Shown: positions 11,015-20,536, counted from the stretch's first letter. The stretch is 64,000 bases of DNA from Anaerolineae bacterium (GCA_022820665.1 JAJEFB010000015.1:1-64000), one strand, 5' to 3'. Notes: generated from the sequence alone by a model not told the origin. Made by a program: numbers and translations.

Positions 11015-11566
11015 CTAAGACGCGTTCACGTAGGCGCGCAAGCCCTCCCAATCGCCTTTTGACGCGTATACTGCCTGCCGCGGCCAGGTCTCAAGACCGG
11101 GCGGCGGCACTTTGCCTGCCGCGACGATAACGCCGATGAGTCCCTCGCGCGAACTATTGGATAGCTGATCGAAAGTCTTGATGCCAGCATCGTACAAAAT
11201 CTCGCGGAAAATTTTGCCAATTCCGTATATTTTGGTCAAATCATCGGCTTCAAGGGTGTCGACGACAGTCGCTGGCGCTTGGCCCGATTGAGGTTCCATT
11301 TGCGACTTTTCTTGCGTGCGCCTCGCCAACTCTTCTGCTCGGCTGGCGCTTTCCTCCGCCGCCTTGATCGCCTCGTCGCGTTGTTCCGCCAGCGCGTCGC
11401 GGCGCATCCACAACCAGAAAAAGATGGAGACAAAAAACAGGCCAACCGACCAGGAAAGCAGATTACGATTTTCCCCGTCGAGCGCGACGTCATTCAAAGC
11501 AAGCGCCACGGCTCCTACCAGGGCAGTCATCGCGATCAGATTCTTAGCTTCTTGACTGAGATTCAT
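11015..11566 (-). CDS. Membrane protein with coiled coil and helix-hairpin-helix domain
   Basis: This 183-residue protein has two N-terminal hydrophobic segments (about residues 10-25 and 36-55) and then a charged coiled coil (EQRDEAIKAAEESASRAEE). The C-terminal domain contains DDLTKIYGIGKIFREILYDAG, typical of helix-hairpin-helix folds of the kind found in small Chloroflexi and cyanobacterial proteins (DUF4332-like or 50S L21-associated). The ATG at 11566 follows GGCGGGA at good spacing. A longer upstream frame would run into the inverted-repeat element and is rejected. Function is unknown. DNA, RNA or protein binding through the HhH domain at the membrane is possible. Confidence 0.65.
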   Translation of the reverse strand: MNLSQEAKNLIAMTALVGAVALALNDVALDGENRNLLSWSVGLFFVSIFFWLWMRRDALAEQRDEAIKAAEESASRAEELARRTQEKSQMEPQSGQAPATVVDTLEADDLTKIYGIGKIFREILYDAGIKTFDQLSNSSREGLIGVIVAAGKVPPPGLETWPRQAVYASKGDWEGLRAYVNAS

Positions 11567-11654
11567 GATCATTCCCGCCACCAACAAACTGTTATTCCTT
11601 TTGCGAGAATTATAGCATAATCCGCGTCGAAGCGCCGTCCTGCACTTGGGCTGG

Positions 11655-11812
11655 TAGTGTATCCTTTTCGATTGAAATTCAATTAAGCCCAATCCAGTTT
11701 CACCACAAAGACACGAAGGAAACAAAGAAAAAGCGTGTTTGCGCGCGATTCTCGGCGCCCCCGGTGTTCTCGGTGCTTAAGTTTTTCTTTTTCAACCGAC
11801 TTCGATACACTA
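11655..11812. mobile_element. MITE-like element with terminal inverted repeats
   Basis: The left end TAGTGTATCCTTTTCG followed by ATTGAAA matches the reverse complement of the right end (TAGTGTATCGAAGTCG then GTTGAAA), with about 5 mismatches in 24 bases. The 158 bp element has no coding capacity. Its interior includes ACCACAAAGACACGAAGG, a motif of widespread intergenic repeats. A third copy of the end sequence is at 115-137. No target duplication is obvious. Confidence 0.6.
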
Positions 11813-11910
11813 CTGTTCATCTCTAACCTTGCGCAATTGTACAGCAAGTGGCAACATATGAATTCACCATAACAACGTTTTCACATCAAGCTATAGAAGG
11901 GCAATTCAAG

Positions 11911-12303
11911 ATGCGAATAGAACTCACCGGTGTATTCGTCGATAACCAGGACAAGGCGCTCAAATTCTATACGGAAATACTGGGCTTTCAACCAAAACAT
12001 GACATACCGGTAGGCGCCTTTCGCTGGCTAACGGTCGTTTCGCCAGAGAACCCCGACGGGGCTGAACTGCTGCTGGAACCCAATGACAATCCCGCCTCCA
12101 GCACCTTTCAGCAGGCGATATTCGAGCAGGGCATCCCGGCGACCATGTTCGGCGTCGACGATATTCAGGCCGAATTCAATCGGCTGAAAGAACTTGGGGT
12201 GGAGTTCTTTATGGAGCCTACCGAAATGGAAATGGTGACGATTGCCATCTTCAACGACACCTGCGGCAATTTGATCCAGATCGCGCAGATGAACGAAACG
12301 TAG
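11911..12303 (+). CDS. VOC-superfamily (glyoxalase/dioxygenase-like) protein
   Basis: This 130-residue protein has the paired beta-alpha-beta-beta-beta layout of the vicinal oxygen chelate superfamily. It starts MRIELTGVFVDNQDKALKFY, contains GAELLLEPN, and ends with the motif DTCGNLIQIAQM. One VOC domain of this size usually works as a dimer, and members range from glyoxalase I to resistance proteins, so the substrate is open. The ATG at 11911 follows GAAGGG and matches the family start. A GTG at 11848 is possible but has no support. The gene converges on the membrane protein gene at 12305 with one base between the stop codons. Confidence 0.8.
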   Translation: MRIELTGVFVDNQDKALKFYTEILGFQPKHDIPVGAFRWLTVVSPENPDGAELLLEPNDNPASSTFQQAIFEQGIPATMFGVDDIQAEFNRLKELGVEFFMEPTEMEMVTIAIFNDTCGNLIQIAQMNET

Positions 12304-12304
12304 A

Positions 12305-14104
12305 TCACCGCTCTTCACTTACAATTACTGGCGCGCCATAGTAGCAGATGGAGTCCCGCTCGCTCATGTAGTTGCCGAAGCTACGAGGCATCGGATCAAC
12401 TGTGATTGGGGACTCCCCGCTATCGCGCATCGAGAGAATTCTCGCGTGGTTCTCATCCCATTGCCTGGCATGACCTCGATACAGCTCGAGCAATTCAACC
12501 TGGTCGCGAACCATAGCGAAACCCAATACCAGAATTACCGCAACCAAACCGAGCTTCGTTACAGTTTCCCAGAGTCGTTTCGATCCCGAAACTTGCAAAA
12601 GTCCTTTGAGCCAGTATCCCAAAAAGGCGCCCCAAACCAAGCCCGATAGCATCATCAGGAACGGTCCTGCAGTCATCGTACGAATAAAGACTTCGCCGCG
12701 CGCGAACAGCAATGTAGCCGCCACCGATGCCTGGCATAACCAGGTGACCGCCAGACACAGAATCAAGACAAAAGCCCCGCGCCGCAACGATAAAAGCGGC
12801 ACAGTTGCTGTTGATTCCCAAACGAGGGATGCCAGAAATAGCCCAATCGTGCAGAGAAGATAGAACCAGGCATAAATCCGTATAGCCGTAATTTCCAAAG
12901 CGAGCAAGGCAGAAACAATGACAAGCAGAGTATTGCACATCGTTCGAAGCCCGGGTCCGTACTGCATCAACCTCGCGTTTACAGGATTTCGTCGCCACAA
13001 GAGCAAGGCATAGGCCGCGATCGCAATCATGTTGAAAAGAATGAACGGCATATAACGGATGCTAAAGCGCCCGAGGAACTGGGGATCGTCACTGACATAA
13101 GCCCAGAGGATGGGCATGCACAGCAACTGAACAGCTATGCCTAGCCAGAGCAGCGGCGCATAAAGACGGGCAGGACGCGCCTCCGGTTTCATCGGAGGAA
13201 ATGCGCGCCTTGTCAACATGTAAAACATGCCGACAGCCGTCAGCAACAGAAATCCGGCGGCGATCTCCGGATCAGACAAGAACGCGAATGTGTTTTCTAC
13301 GGTTCCGGTCAGCAGGTCGGGTAGCGAACGCACAGGTGGAAGTCGGCTATCCTGGGATACTGCCAGGCTGCGCTTCATAATGCCGGGCGAGAGCAACTGC
13401 AAGATCAAACTAGCAAGGCTTGCTGACCAACCAAGCCCCAGCATTAGAACGAAGGAATAGCGCGCGGAACCGCGCAGTGACACTATTGCCAGAAGCAGAC
13501 AGCAGGCAAGAAAACAGAGTTGCAATGTGACAAAGGCTTCAGCCAGTCCCGCGCTCAGGAAGCAGATCGTCGCTCCTGCTGCCAAAGCCTTGCGCGAAAC
13601 TGTCCCTTGGCGCCCAACGCGAATGGACAGCGCCAGAAAGGCGCTTAGCGGCGCGAAGGGTAAGGCGTAGGCTGTATTGGCAACGTACCAGTATATAGCT
13701 CGTTCCGACGGGAACGCGTAGATCGTCGCGGAGACAGTCAGGGCTGACAGGGCGATGGCAGCCGCCCGGCGCGAGGTCGCCAAGCCCAGGCAAATCAGTC
13801 CCTCATAGATCAGCCAACTCAGGCTGCAGAACCACAGTGTGACGATCAGAAGCGGAGCGATAGCGGTCGCCAGATGATCCAGCGGGCCCAGCGCGCCAAT
13901 AAGGAAGAACCGCGTATAACTACCGCTCCAGGCATTGACATGGTAAAGCATGGTCCCCCAGGCGTCGTATTGTTGTGCCGCGGCGACAACGCAGAAGTCA
14001 TCAATTTTCATGCGACTGAAGAACCCGGCAAGCGGGATCAGACCCAAAGGAATCATCGCCAAGAGAGCCAACAACCAGGAAAAGAATGATCGACTGAAAA
14101 TCAT
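12305..14104 (-). CDS. Polytopic membrane protein, possible GT-C-type glycosyltransferase (DUF6056-like)
   Basis: This 599-residue protein with about 12 hydrophobic segments is the second member of the family at 5872-7719. Shared features are an N-terminal membrane segment, then FFSRMKIDDFCVVAAA, NAWSGSYTRFFLIGAL, a mid-protein VSDDPQFLGRFSIRY (VSDDLRFFGRFSAAY in the paralogue) and a C-terminal AGHxRQWDEN-like region (RGHARQWDENHARILSMRD). The conserved acidic residues in outer loops suggest an active enzyme. The two copies are 4.6 kb apart with the PBP-like gene between them. No Shine-Dalgarno site is evident. Confidence 0.6.
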   Translation of the reverse strand: MIFSRSFFSWLLALLAMIPLGLIPLAGFFSRMKIDDFCVVAAAQQYDAWGTMLYHVNAWSGSYTRFFLIGALGPLDHLATAIAPLLIVTLWFCSLSWLIYEGLICLGLATSRRAAAIALSALTVSATIYAFPSERAIYWYVANTAYALPFAPLSAFLALSIRVGRQGTVSRKALAAGATICFLSAGLAEAFVTLQLCFLACCLLLAIVSLRGSARYSFVLMLGLGWSASLASLILQLLSPGIMKRSLAVSQDSRLPPVRSLPDLLTGTVENTFAFLSDPEIAAGFLLLTAVGMFYMLTRRAFPPMKPEARPARLYAPLLWLGIAVQLLCMPILWAYVSDDPQFLGRFSIRYMPFILFNMIAIAAYALLLWRRNPVNARLMQYGPGLRTMCNTLLVIVSALLALEITAIRIYAWFYLLCTIGLFLASLVWESTATVPLLSLRRGAFVLILCLAVTWLCQASVAATLLFARGEVFIRTMTAGPFLMMLSGLVWGAFLGYWLKGLLQVSGSKRLWETVTKLGLVAVILVLGFAMVRDQVELLELYRGHARQWDENHARILSMRDSGESPITVDPMPRSFGNYMSERDSICYYGAPVIVSEER

Positions 14105-14324
14105 CGCAGTGTCTGACTCTCTTATGCTCTGGGCGGACGCGCGTTGGCGTGCCGATCGTTCATAGCCAAAACCTGCGGCTAGGCTTGAATCAAGAATCTG
14201 TCAACGAAACTCGAAATGACGCGTCTTGAGATCGACGTCAAGCTGGCGCAATGCCGAGCGGCAAGCAGCGGACCCGTGAAAGCGCAGTCAAACGTCAACT
14301 GCGCCAACCGAGCATATAGACCGT

Positions 14325-15503
14325 CTACTTGCCATGCTGACGCAACAGACGCAGGGCGCTTTCCGCCAATACGCCGACGCCGACAGGCATGCAGCCCTCG
14401 TGGATGTCGAATATGGGACTGTGATGGGGACGGTTTAGTTCGTCTAGTTTGGCGCCCAGACGCATCATCGCGCCCGGCGCTTCCTGCGTCATAAAGGCGA
14501 AATCCTCGCCTGCCATAATCGGCGCGCCCTCCCCCGACATATCATCGCCCAGCAGGTCCCTTCCGGCGCCGCGAATCAATTCGGCTACAGCCGGATCATT
14601 GTAAAGCGCCGGATAACCGATCGAGATGCTCAATTCATAGTCGCCGCCAAAGTGACGCGCCAATGCGAAGGCTTCCTCCACCAGACGATGAATCTCCTCG
14701 CGCGCTTCTTGCTCAAAAGTACGAATTGTGCCGCGCATGACCACCTCGTTGGGAATCACGTTATGCGCCACGCCGGCGTGTATCGCGCCGATTGTTACCA
14801 CCGAACGTTCGGTAGGGTCGCGCCGCCGCGAACGGATCGCCTGCAGCGCGTTCACCACCTGCGCCCCCAGCCAGATCGGATCCAGTCCGTTGTGAGGCGC
14901 AGCGCCATGCGTGCCTTCGCCGTAGATGATCGCGTCAAAGGTATCGGGCGCCGCCAGCGAAAATCCGTCGGTCACCTGTATCTCGCCCACGGGCGAATTG
15001 CTGGCGACATGACAAGCGATCACCGCATCCAAGCCATCGAGCGCTTTTTCTTCGACCATGAGGCTGCCGCCACTATGACCGTCTTCGTCGCGCCATTTCT
15101 CTTCGCTCGGTTGGAATAAAAGGCGTATCTCTCCAGCGGGCTTTTCAGGCAGGTCATTTAGCAGTTTTGCAACGCCCAGCAAGATCGAGGTATGAGCGTC
15201 GTGGCCGCAGGCGTGCATCAAGCCGGGATTTTGAGATTTGTAGGGTACGTCGTTGGCTTCCTGGATCGGCAAAGCGTCCATATCGGCACGGATGCCAACC
15301 GCGGGACGCCCCTCGCCGATGCGCGCCACCACGCCCGTCTCGGCGACGCCGACCTCAACCTCGATGCCCATCTCGCGCAGCGAATCCGCTACCAATCGCG
15401 ATGTGCGTATTTCTTCAAAGCCGAGCTCGGGGTGCATATGTATCTCGCGCCGCCAAGCGACCAACTGATCTTGCATTGCATTGGCTTTCTCAAGCAGCGT
15501 CAT
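14325..15503 (-). CDS. M20 family amidohydrolase (N-acyl amino acid or hippurate hydrolase type)
   Basis: This is a cytoplasmic zinc- or manganese-dependent enzyme that cleaves N-acyl amino acids, hippurate or similar amides. The 392-residue protein has the family signatures IHMHPELGFEE (21-31), IRADMDALPIQE (71-82), MHACGHDAHT (96-105, metal ligands), QPSEE (131-135, catalytic Glu) and near the end MAGEDFAFM. Length is typical for M20D. The start at 15503 follows AAGGA. It stands alone, with a 220 bp gap behind it in which I see no gene. The exact substrate cannot be read from sequence. Confidence 0.88.
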   Translation of the reverse strand: MTLLEKANAMQDQLVAWRREIHMHPELGFEEIRTSRLVADSLREMGIEVEVGVAETGVVARIGEGRPAVGIRADMDALPIQEANDVPYKSQNPGLMHACGHDAHTSILLGVAKLLNDLPEKPAGEIRLLFQPSEEKWRDEDGHSGGSLMVEEKALDGLDAVIACHVASNSPVGEIQVTDGFSLAAPDTFDAIIYGEGTHGAAPHNGLDPIWLGAQVVNALQAIRSRRRDPTERSVVTIGAIHAGVAHNVIPNEVVMRGTIRTFEQEAREEIHRLVEEAFALARHFGGDYELSISIGYPALYNDPAVAELIRGAGRDLLGDDMSGEGAPIMAGEDFAFMTQEAPGAMMRLGAKLDELNRPHHSPIFDIHEGCMPVGVGVLAESALRLLRQHGK

Positions 15504-15656
15504 TGGCGTTTCCTTGGATTCATTTTCTCGATCAGGTTAATCATACCGCATGTTGACGCTGGCGCGAAGATTGCCAAAGCGGATGATTCGCGGCTTCGAT
15601 AGGGGCGATCGCCAAGCTATAAAGAATATCGGTCGCGGCAAGGATGGATGACCAGT

Positions 15657-16340
15657 TTAGCCGCCTGCTACGGCATCGTCCAAGGGACAGCCCCGGTTGG
15701 AGGAAGGACCTGCCGCTTCGGGGCAATCGTCTTGTGATGTGTCCAGACCATCATCGTCGAAATCGCGGCAGCCGTTGGGACTATCGGGAGCGAACTCATT
15801 CGGGCAAAGATCCGCATCAGCGCGGATGCCGTCCCGGTCCGGGTCATCGGGATAGGGGCAGCCTGCATTGCCCGCATAACCAAATTCTTCAGGACAGTTG
15901 TCTGCGCTATCAGGCAAGCCGTCACCGTCAGAATCCGCCGGACCGACAGTCGCGGTCGGTTGCGTAGGCGACGCCTCGCCGACCGTCGGCGAAGCGATGA
16001 CGAGTGTCTGCTCAGCGAATGAATCGGTCGGCGGCGGCGTCGGAGGTACGAACTGGCGCGGAGTCGGCTGCAAAATGCTGAGTGGGGTGATAGAAGGAAT
16101 GCGTAATGGACTGGCGGTGGCATTTGACCAGGCTACCTGATCACCGCCCAAAGGCGTGAATGTCGCGTTGCTGACTTCGGTCGACGAGGCTATCGGTTGG
16201 ACGTTGCCCGCCGGCGCGCTGCCGATGATGATGACGCCCAAACAGTAAAATGGAAAAGTGCCTACGATGATCACCAGCATCAAAAAGCGCAAGCTTTGAT
16301 TGCGGTTGCTGCTGCCCTGGATGACGTCGATCGTTCTCAT
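15657..16340 (-). CDS. Membrane-anchored protein with thrombospondin type 3 (calcium-binding) repeats
   Basis: This 227-residue protein has one N-terminal signal-anchor (about residues 14-40), a Pro/Thr/Ser-rich spacer, and a C-terminal block of Asp-rich repeats: DSDGDGLPDSADNCP, DPDRDGIRADADLCPNEF and DFDDDGLDTSQDDCPEA. These match thrombospondin type 3 calcium-binding repeats. It probably sits on the outer surface as a calcium-stabilised stalk or adhesive module. The ATG at 16340 follows GAGAAA; an upstream start at 16394 is weaker. Function is otherwise unknown. Confidence 0.75.
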   Translation of the reverse strand: MRTIDVIQGSSNRNQSLRFLMLVIIVGTFPFYCLGVIIIGSAPAGNVQPIASSTEVSNATFTPLGGDQVAWSNATASPLRIPSITPLSILQPTPRQFVPPTPPPTDSFAEQTLVIASPTVGEASPTQPTATVGPADSDGDGLPDSADNCPEEFGYAGNAGCPYPDDPDRDGIRADADLCPNEFAPDSPNGCRDFDDDGLDTSQDDCPEAAGPSSNRGCPLDDAVAGG

Positions 16341-16431
16341 CTGGTTTTCTCGATGGCGCGACACAATGCCGGCTGCGGAACCGCCGTCAATCACAGAATC
16401 ATTCTAGCCGATTGGACAGATTTTGCTTTGT

Positions 16432-18273
16432 TCAATTGGCAAGATCGCGGATCTGATAAAGCTCGCCGTCTTGGAAGCCGCGCGCCCGATAATAGTCGCG
16501 CGTGCCGATGGCGGAGATGACAGCCAGACGCGCATAGCCGCGTTCTGAAGCGATTTCCGCCGCCTTTTCGATTAATCGGCTGCCCAAGCCCAGATGCTGC
16601 GCCCGCCCGGTCATCGCCGTGCCGAAGCCCAGTGACAAACCATAGACATGCACCTCGCGGATCATGGCGCAACCGCTCAATTCTTCCAGAAGCGGCGCTC
16701 CGCCGGCATCGGGCAGGGACAAGCGCAAGAAGGCGGCGATCTTCCGCTCTTCAGTTATGTACTGCAAGAAGACTTCGTCGCCAATGCTGGAGTTGTATTC
16801 GCTTACATCCAAGCGCAAGTCGCCGTCTGTTACGGGATCTCGGCGAATCTCGCGCGCGCGAATGTCATTGCTCTTGCCGCCTCTACGCGCCAGTTCGCGC
16901 TCGACCAACTGGCGGAAATTGGTCACCTTGTTGCCATCGACGATGTCCGTGCCCGGAATATCGCGGATGACCCGCGTCAACCGGCAGTATTCCGGCGTCA
17001 TTTCAAAACAGTCGACCAGCAATTCGAGCAACTCGTCATGACCATAGGGTCGCCAATCCCCTGCCTGATATCGCTGCACCAATTCGGCGCTTTCAATCAG
17101 CGAACAGGGATAGATCTTGAGTTCATCCGGGCGAAAATCCACATCGTCAAATATTTTCTCGAAATCTGCGCGGTCCGCGTCCGGCGACGAACCGTAGAGA
17201 TTCGGCATCCAATGGGCGTGGATCTTGAAACCGGCTTTGCGCAGCAGTTCGACCGCTCGCCGTGTGGCGGCAAGGTCATGACCGCGTTTGTTCATCTCCA
17301 GAACGCGATCGTCCAGGCTCTGGAAACCGATCTGAACTTTGGTGCAGCCCAATCGACGGATCCGGATCACCTCGCCTGCGCTGATATGATCCGGCCTCGT
17401 CTCTATCACCAGTCCCACGGAACGGCACGGGGCAGTCTCGTTTTCGCGCTGAGCACCCTCCAGTTCTTCCCAGGTCGCGTATTCATCGACGACTGATCTT
17501 TCGCGCTCCCCGGATACGATCTCATCCACCAGTCCACGGGAACGATACATCTCATCTGCGTAAATATTCTGCACAACCTGGTTGTAAGACGCCGGCATAT
17601 CCACGCCCTGAATGACGACGTTGCTGATTTGTTCGCCGCTGAACATTGATCTTTGCCGCAAAGCCGCCACGACTTCCGCGCGGCCATCTATGCCCTTGCC
17701 GAAGTCGTGCATGGCGTCAAAGATGCGCTTGACGAACCAGATCTGATAGGTTTCCGGATAGAAGGACCAGGTGCCCCCCAAAACAATGATCTCTATCTTG
17801 TCGGTCGAATGTCCCAGGTTGTGATAGGTTTGCAAGCGCATATAGGTCTGCAGATACGGGTCGAAGGCGTTTTTTTCCGCCCGCTGAGCGCCTGGTTCAT
17901 CGGCGAGATAGCTCTTGGGCATGCGTACGTCGTTGGGACAGAATATGCAAGTGCCCGGGCAGGGAAAAGGCTTGGTCAGCACCGTCACCGGCGTGACGCC
18001 GGACAAGGTGCGCACGGGCTTGCGCCGTAGTTTGTGCAGCAGGCTTTCGTCGTATGCCGGAACGCCCTCTTGCCCGGCAAATACGCGCCAGGCGTCGACC
18101 AAATTGGCGAGGCTGTAAAATCCCTCGCCGGCCGGCTTTGGATAGCGACGCATCAATTGCTGATGCTCGCGCGAACTGAGGCGCTTTGGGGACTCCAGGA
18201 TCACCTTCAGCAGGGGAATCAACTGGTCGCGGTGTTCGTCGACATCCAGTTCATATTTGGGGTTCTTAAACAT
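16432..18273 (-). CDS. elp3: Elp3-like tRNA U34 acetyltransferase (radical SAM plus GNAT)
   Basis: This 613-residue protein joins an N-terminal radical SAM domain with a C-terminal acetyltransferase domain, as in the catalytic subunit of eukaryotic Elongator. The cluster-binding cysteines are C105, C109 and C112 in CPGTCIFCPN. Further conserved blocks are VGLVIETRPDHI and KVQIGFQSLDD. The GNAT part near the C-terminus has LGLGSRLIEKA for acetyl-CoA. It should install the carboxymethyl group on wobble uridine of tRNAs. A stand-alone bacterial Elp3 is known from Dehalococcoides (Chloroflexota), which fits the proposed host. Shine-Dalgarno support for the start is weak, but the N-terminal homology is good. 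Confidence 0.93.
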   Translation of the reverse strand: MFKNPKYELDVDEHRDQLIPLLKVILESPKRLSSREHQQLMRRYPKPAGEGFYSLANLVDAWRVFAGQEGVPAYDESLLHKLRRKPVRTLSGVTPVTVLTKPFPCPGTCIFCPNDVRMPKSYLADEPGAQRAEKNAFDPYLQTYMRLQTYHNLGHSTDKIEIIVLGGTWSFYPETYQIWFVKRIFDAMHDFGKGIDGRAEVVAALRQRSMFSGEQISNVVIQGVDMPASYNQVVQNIYADEMYRSRGLVDEIVSGERERSVVDEYATWEELEGAQRENETAPCRSVGLVIETRPDHISAGEVIRIRRLGCTKVQIGFQSLDDRVLEMNKRGHDLAATRRAVELLRKAGFKIHAHWMPNLYGSSPDADRADFEKIFDDVDFRPDELKIYPCSLIESAELVQRYQAGDWRPYGHDELLELLVDCFEMTPEYCRLTRVIRDIPGTDIVDGNKVTNFRQLVERELARRGGKSNDIRAREIRRDPVTDGDLRLDVSEYNSSIGDEVFLQYITEERKIAAFLRLSLPDAGGAPLLEELSGCAMIREVHVYGLSLGFGTAMTGRAQHLGLGSRLIEKAAEIASERGYARLAVISAIGTRDYYRARGFQDGELYQIRDLAN

Positions 18274-18443
18274 CAGGTTACCGAAATGCTGAATTGCCGC
18301 TTCATTCTATAGCCAAATCAACAAAAGATGAACCAAGACTTGCAATATAACTAGCGCATACACCGATGAATCAATACTTATCCTTGCCTGATTTTAGGTT
18401 AAGATGGCAAACGTCAGATATCAGGATCGAGATCATAGGGACG

Positions 18444-19226
18444 ATGCGGCGCCTGCTACCCCCCTTCACTCGCGCGCTGGCGCGCTATCCGGCGCCGAAT
18501 TTCGCCTCCGGCGTGACGCTCTCCGGGCATCTGGGCCTACCGGACTATGACCTGGCGATGAGCCAATTCGAGATCTATTTGCAAGCCCTGCGAGACTGCG
18601 GGCTCGACGTCGCCGTTTTGCCCGCCGATGATCGCTTCCCGGACGGCCATTTCGTCGAAGATCCCTTTGTGATCTTCCATGATCTGGCTTTCCGCTGCCG
18701 TTCCGGAGAGCCGACGCGAGAAAATGAAGGCGGATCGCTGGAGCCGTATCTCGCGGGCTTGCGCGTCATCGTTCCGCCGCCCGATGCGCGAATTGACGGC
18801 GGCGATGTCTTAATCTGCGCCGACCGTGTATTGGTCGGCTTATCCGAGCGGACCAATCAAGCAGGTGTAAACGCATTGCGACGGGCATTCAAAATGGTGA
18901 AATGCGATATCCGCGTCGACGCCGTGCCCTTCTCCGGTGTATTACATCTCAAAAGTGGACTGACCGAATTGGCGCCAAATGTCTTGATACATGACCCCGC
19001 CCTGCAAACTGACTTCGACCTGTCCTGGGCTCGGGTCATCACCTTGCCGCCGGAAGAGGGTTTCGCGGCCGATGTCATGCCAATCAACGACAGGCTTTTT
19101 GTCGCCGCTGGCTGCCCGAATGCCTTCGCTGCGGCGCGAGAATACTACGACGATGTTGTCGCCCTAGACATGAGCGAGTTCCGAAAGATGGATGGTGGCT
19201 TGACATGCCTTTCGCTGCGCTATTGA
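18444..19226 (+). CDS. Dimethylargininase-like amidinohydrolase (DDAH family)
   Basis: This 260-residue protein of the guanidine-group-modifying fold probably hydrolyses methylated arginines to citrulline. Seen are the FVEDP motif, the catalytic His in VLHLKSGLTELA, and the nucleophile Cys255 in GGLTCLSLRY at the extreme C-terminus, the layout of bacterial DDAH. I favour the ATG at 18444 since family homology starts at MRRLLPPFTRAL. An ATG at 18366 would add 26 residues with no similarity. The start of the next gene lies 38 bp downstream. The alternative substrate is arginine itself (deiminase), but the short form favours DDAH. Confidence 0.85.
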   Translation: MRRLLPPFTRALARYPAPNFASGVTLSGHLGLPDYDLAMSQFEIYLQALRDCGLDVAVLPADDRFPDGHFVEDPFVIFHDLAFRCRSGEPTRENEGGSLEPYLAGLRVIVPPPDARIDGGDVLICADRVLVGLSERTNQAGVNALRRAFKMVKCDIRVDAVPFSGVLHLKSGLTELAPNVLIHDPALQTDFDLSWARVITLPPEEGFAADVMPINDRLFVAAGCPNAFAAAREYYDDVVALDMSEFRKMDGGLTCLSLRY

Positions 19227-19264
19227 CAGAATCATGTTTGTGTAAACTGCGGCGCTCGCGCGCC

Positions 19265-20536
19265 ATGCTGGTTTATTGTTTTGCGGCGGCGCTTTCGCTA
19301 ACTTTACTGTTTTCGCATTCCTTTAGTTCCACGCAGGCGCAGCAGCCGGAACTTGGCAAGTGTTCGGAACGTCCGCGTGTGATCACTGGCGCGCTTTTCG
19401 TCGATTATCTGCGCTGGTGCGTTGAGAGCGTGGTTGACAATTCCGAAATAAAGCCATTCTCGTTCACAGCATTGGAGGCCGCGCCCGATGGCTCGCTTTT
19501 TGCTACGCGCCCATCGGCGGGCCAAGTCATGATAATCGAAGATACCGACGGTGATCAGTTGCCCGATACCATGAGAACTTTCGCTGAAGGCCTGAACATG
19601 CCCAACGGCTTGGCATATCATGAAGGCGATCTCTATGTCTCGGGCGGCTCCAGCATCCACCGTATCTCTGCCAGCGGGTCAGTTGACACGATCGTGAGTG
19701 ATCTCCCGGTCGGCGCCGGTTTGCCCGTAGGCGGATTGGTTGTTGGCGAAGACGAGCGTCTATATGTTGCTGTCGGCGCGCCCTGCGACAATTGCGAATT
19801 TGACGAACCGGAACGTGGCGCTATTCTCAGTATGGCCCTCGACGGGGCTGATAGACAGGTCATCGCTACCGGTTTTCGGCATCCGGCGGATCTTGCGTTT
19901 TATCGCGGCAAGCTGTGGACCTTGGACAGCGCGCCGCGAATCTACCAGAAGGGAGCGGTCGACGAAGTCAACCGAGTGGAAGCGGGCGCATGGTACGGTT
20001 TCCCCTATTGCTTGGGGGCGAACCTTGTCAACCTAGCGCATGATCAATTTGACTGCGCATCAAGCGCGCCTCCGCGCGTTCTGTTCGGCGCGGGCGCGCG
20101 GCCAAGCTCATTGGCGGCATATCCCTATGACACATTGACCGGGACTGCCGATACGCTCATCGTTGTCCTCAGTGGCGATCCGACGCAGATCGACTTCGTC
20201 GGCTACAAAGTGGTGATGCTCAACTTTGATGACCAGGATCAACCCATGGGCGCGACGCTGCTCTTGCCTTTCCGCATTGAAAGCACCAGGCAAGCCTATG
20301 TGCCATACGACAGCGAGGGATACTTCTGGCGCCAGTACATCACCTTAAGCGAACTCGGCTGGGGCATTTATCCACAGCAGCCGCTGGCGGTCGCGGTCAA
20401 TTCCTACGGATGGATTTACATCAGCTTGACCGGCGGGCAGATCGTCGCCTTGCGTCCGGCAAACGAGACGCCGCCCTGGGACGACTTTTATCCCATCTGG
20501 ACGCCAATGCATCCTGAATACGATCCGTCGGCATAA
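19265..20536 (+). CDS. Secreted beta-propeller protein (PQQ-dependent sugar dehydrogenase / NHL-like)
   Basis: This 423-residue protein has an N-terminal signal sequence (core FAAALSLTLLFSHSF, likely cut after AQA) and repeated beta-propeller blades. The typical motif DGSLFATRPSAGQVMIIED and GFRHPADLAFYRGKLW with EVNRVEAGAWYGFPYC match the soluble glucose/aldose dehydrogenase-like (YliI) propeller. Whether it binds PQQ is unclear. The start is uncertain: ATG 19265 gives a short n-region, and a TTG at 19238 or ATG at 19205 would add the basic stretch KLRRSR. No cotranscription evidence beyond the short gap to the DDAH-like gene. Confidence 0.65.
   Translation: MLVYCFAAALSLTLLFSHSFSSTQAQQPELGKCSERPRVITGALFVDYLRWCVESVVDNSEIKPFSFTALEAAPDGSLFATRPSAGQVMIIEDTDGDQLPDTMRTFAEGLNMPNGLAYHEGDLYVSGGSSIHRISASGSVDTIVSDLPVGAGLPVGGLVVGEDERLYVAVGAPCDNCEFDEPERGAILSMALDGADRQVIATGFRHPADLAFYRGKLWTLDSAPRIYQKGAVDEVNRVEAGAWYGFPYCLGANLVNLAHDQFDCASSAPPRVLFGAGARPSSLAAYPYDTLTGTADTLIVVLSGDPTQIDFVGYKVVMLNFDDQDQPMGATLLLPFRIESTRQAYVPYDSEGYFWRQYITLSELGWGIYPQQPLAVAVNSYGWIYISLTGGQIVALRPANETPPWDDFYPIWTPMHPEYDPSA

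Noticed and set aside
14253..14276. Further copy of the dispersed repeat (GCCGAGCGGC)
   Set aside because: Only about ten bases match. No middle block or 3-prime hairpin follows.
14216..14494. A 92-codon plus-strand frame in the gap between the 599-residue membrane protein and the amidohydrolase
   Set aside because: Its second half is antisense to the amidohydrolase C-terminus, and the first half shows no motif or start signal.
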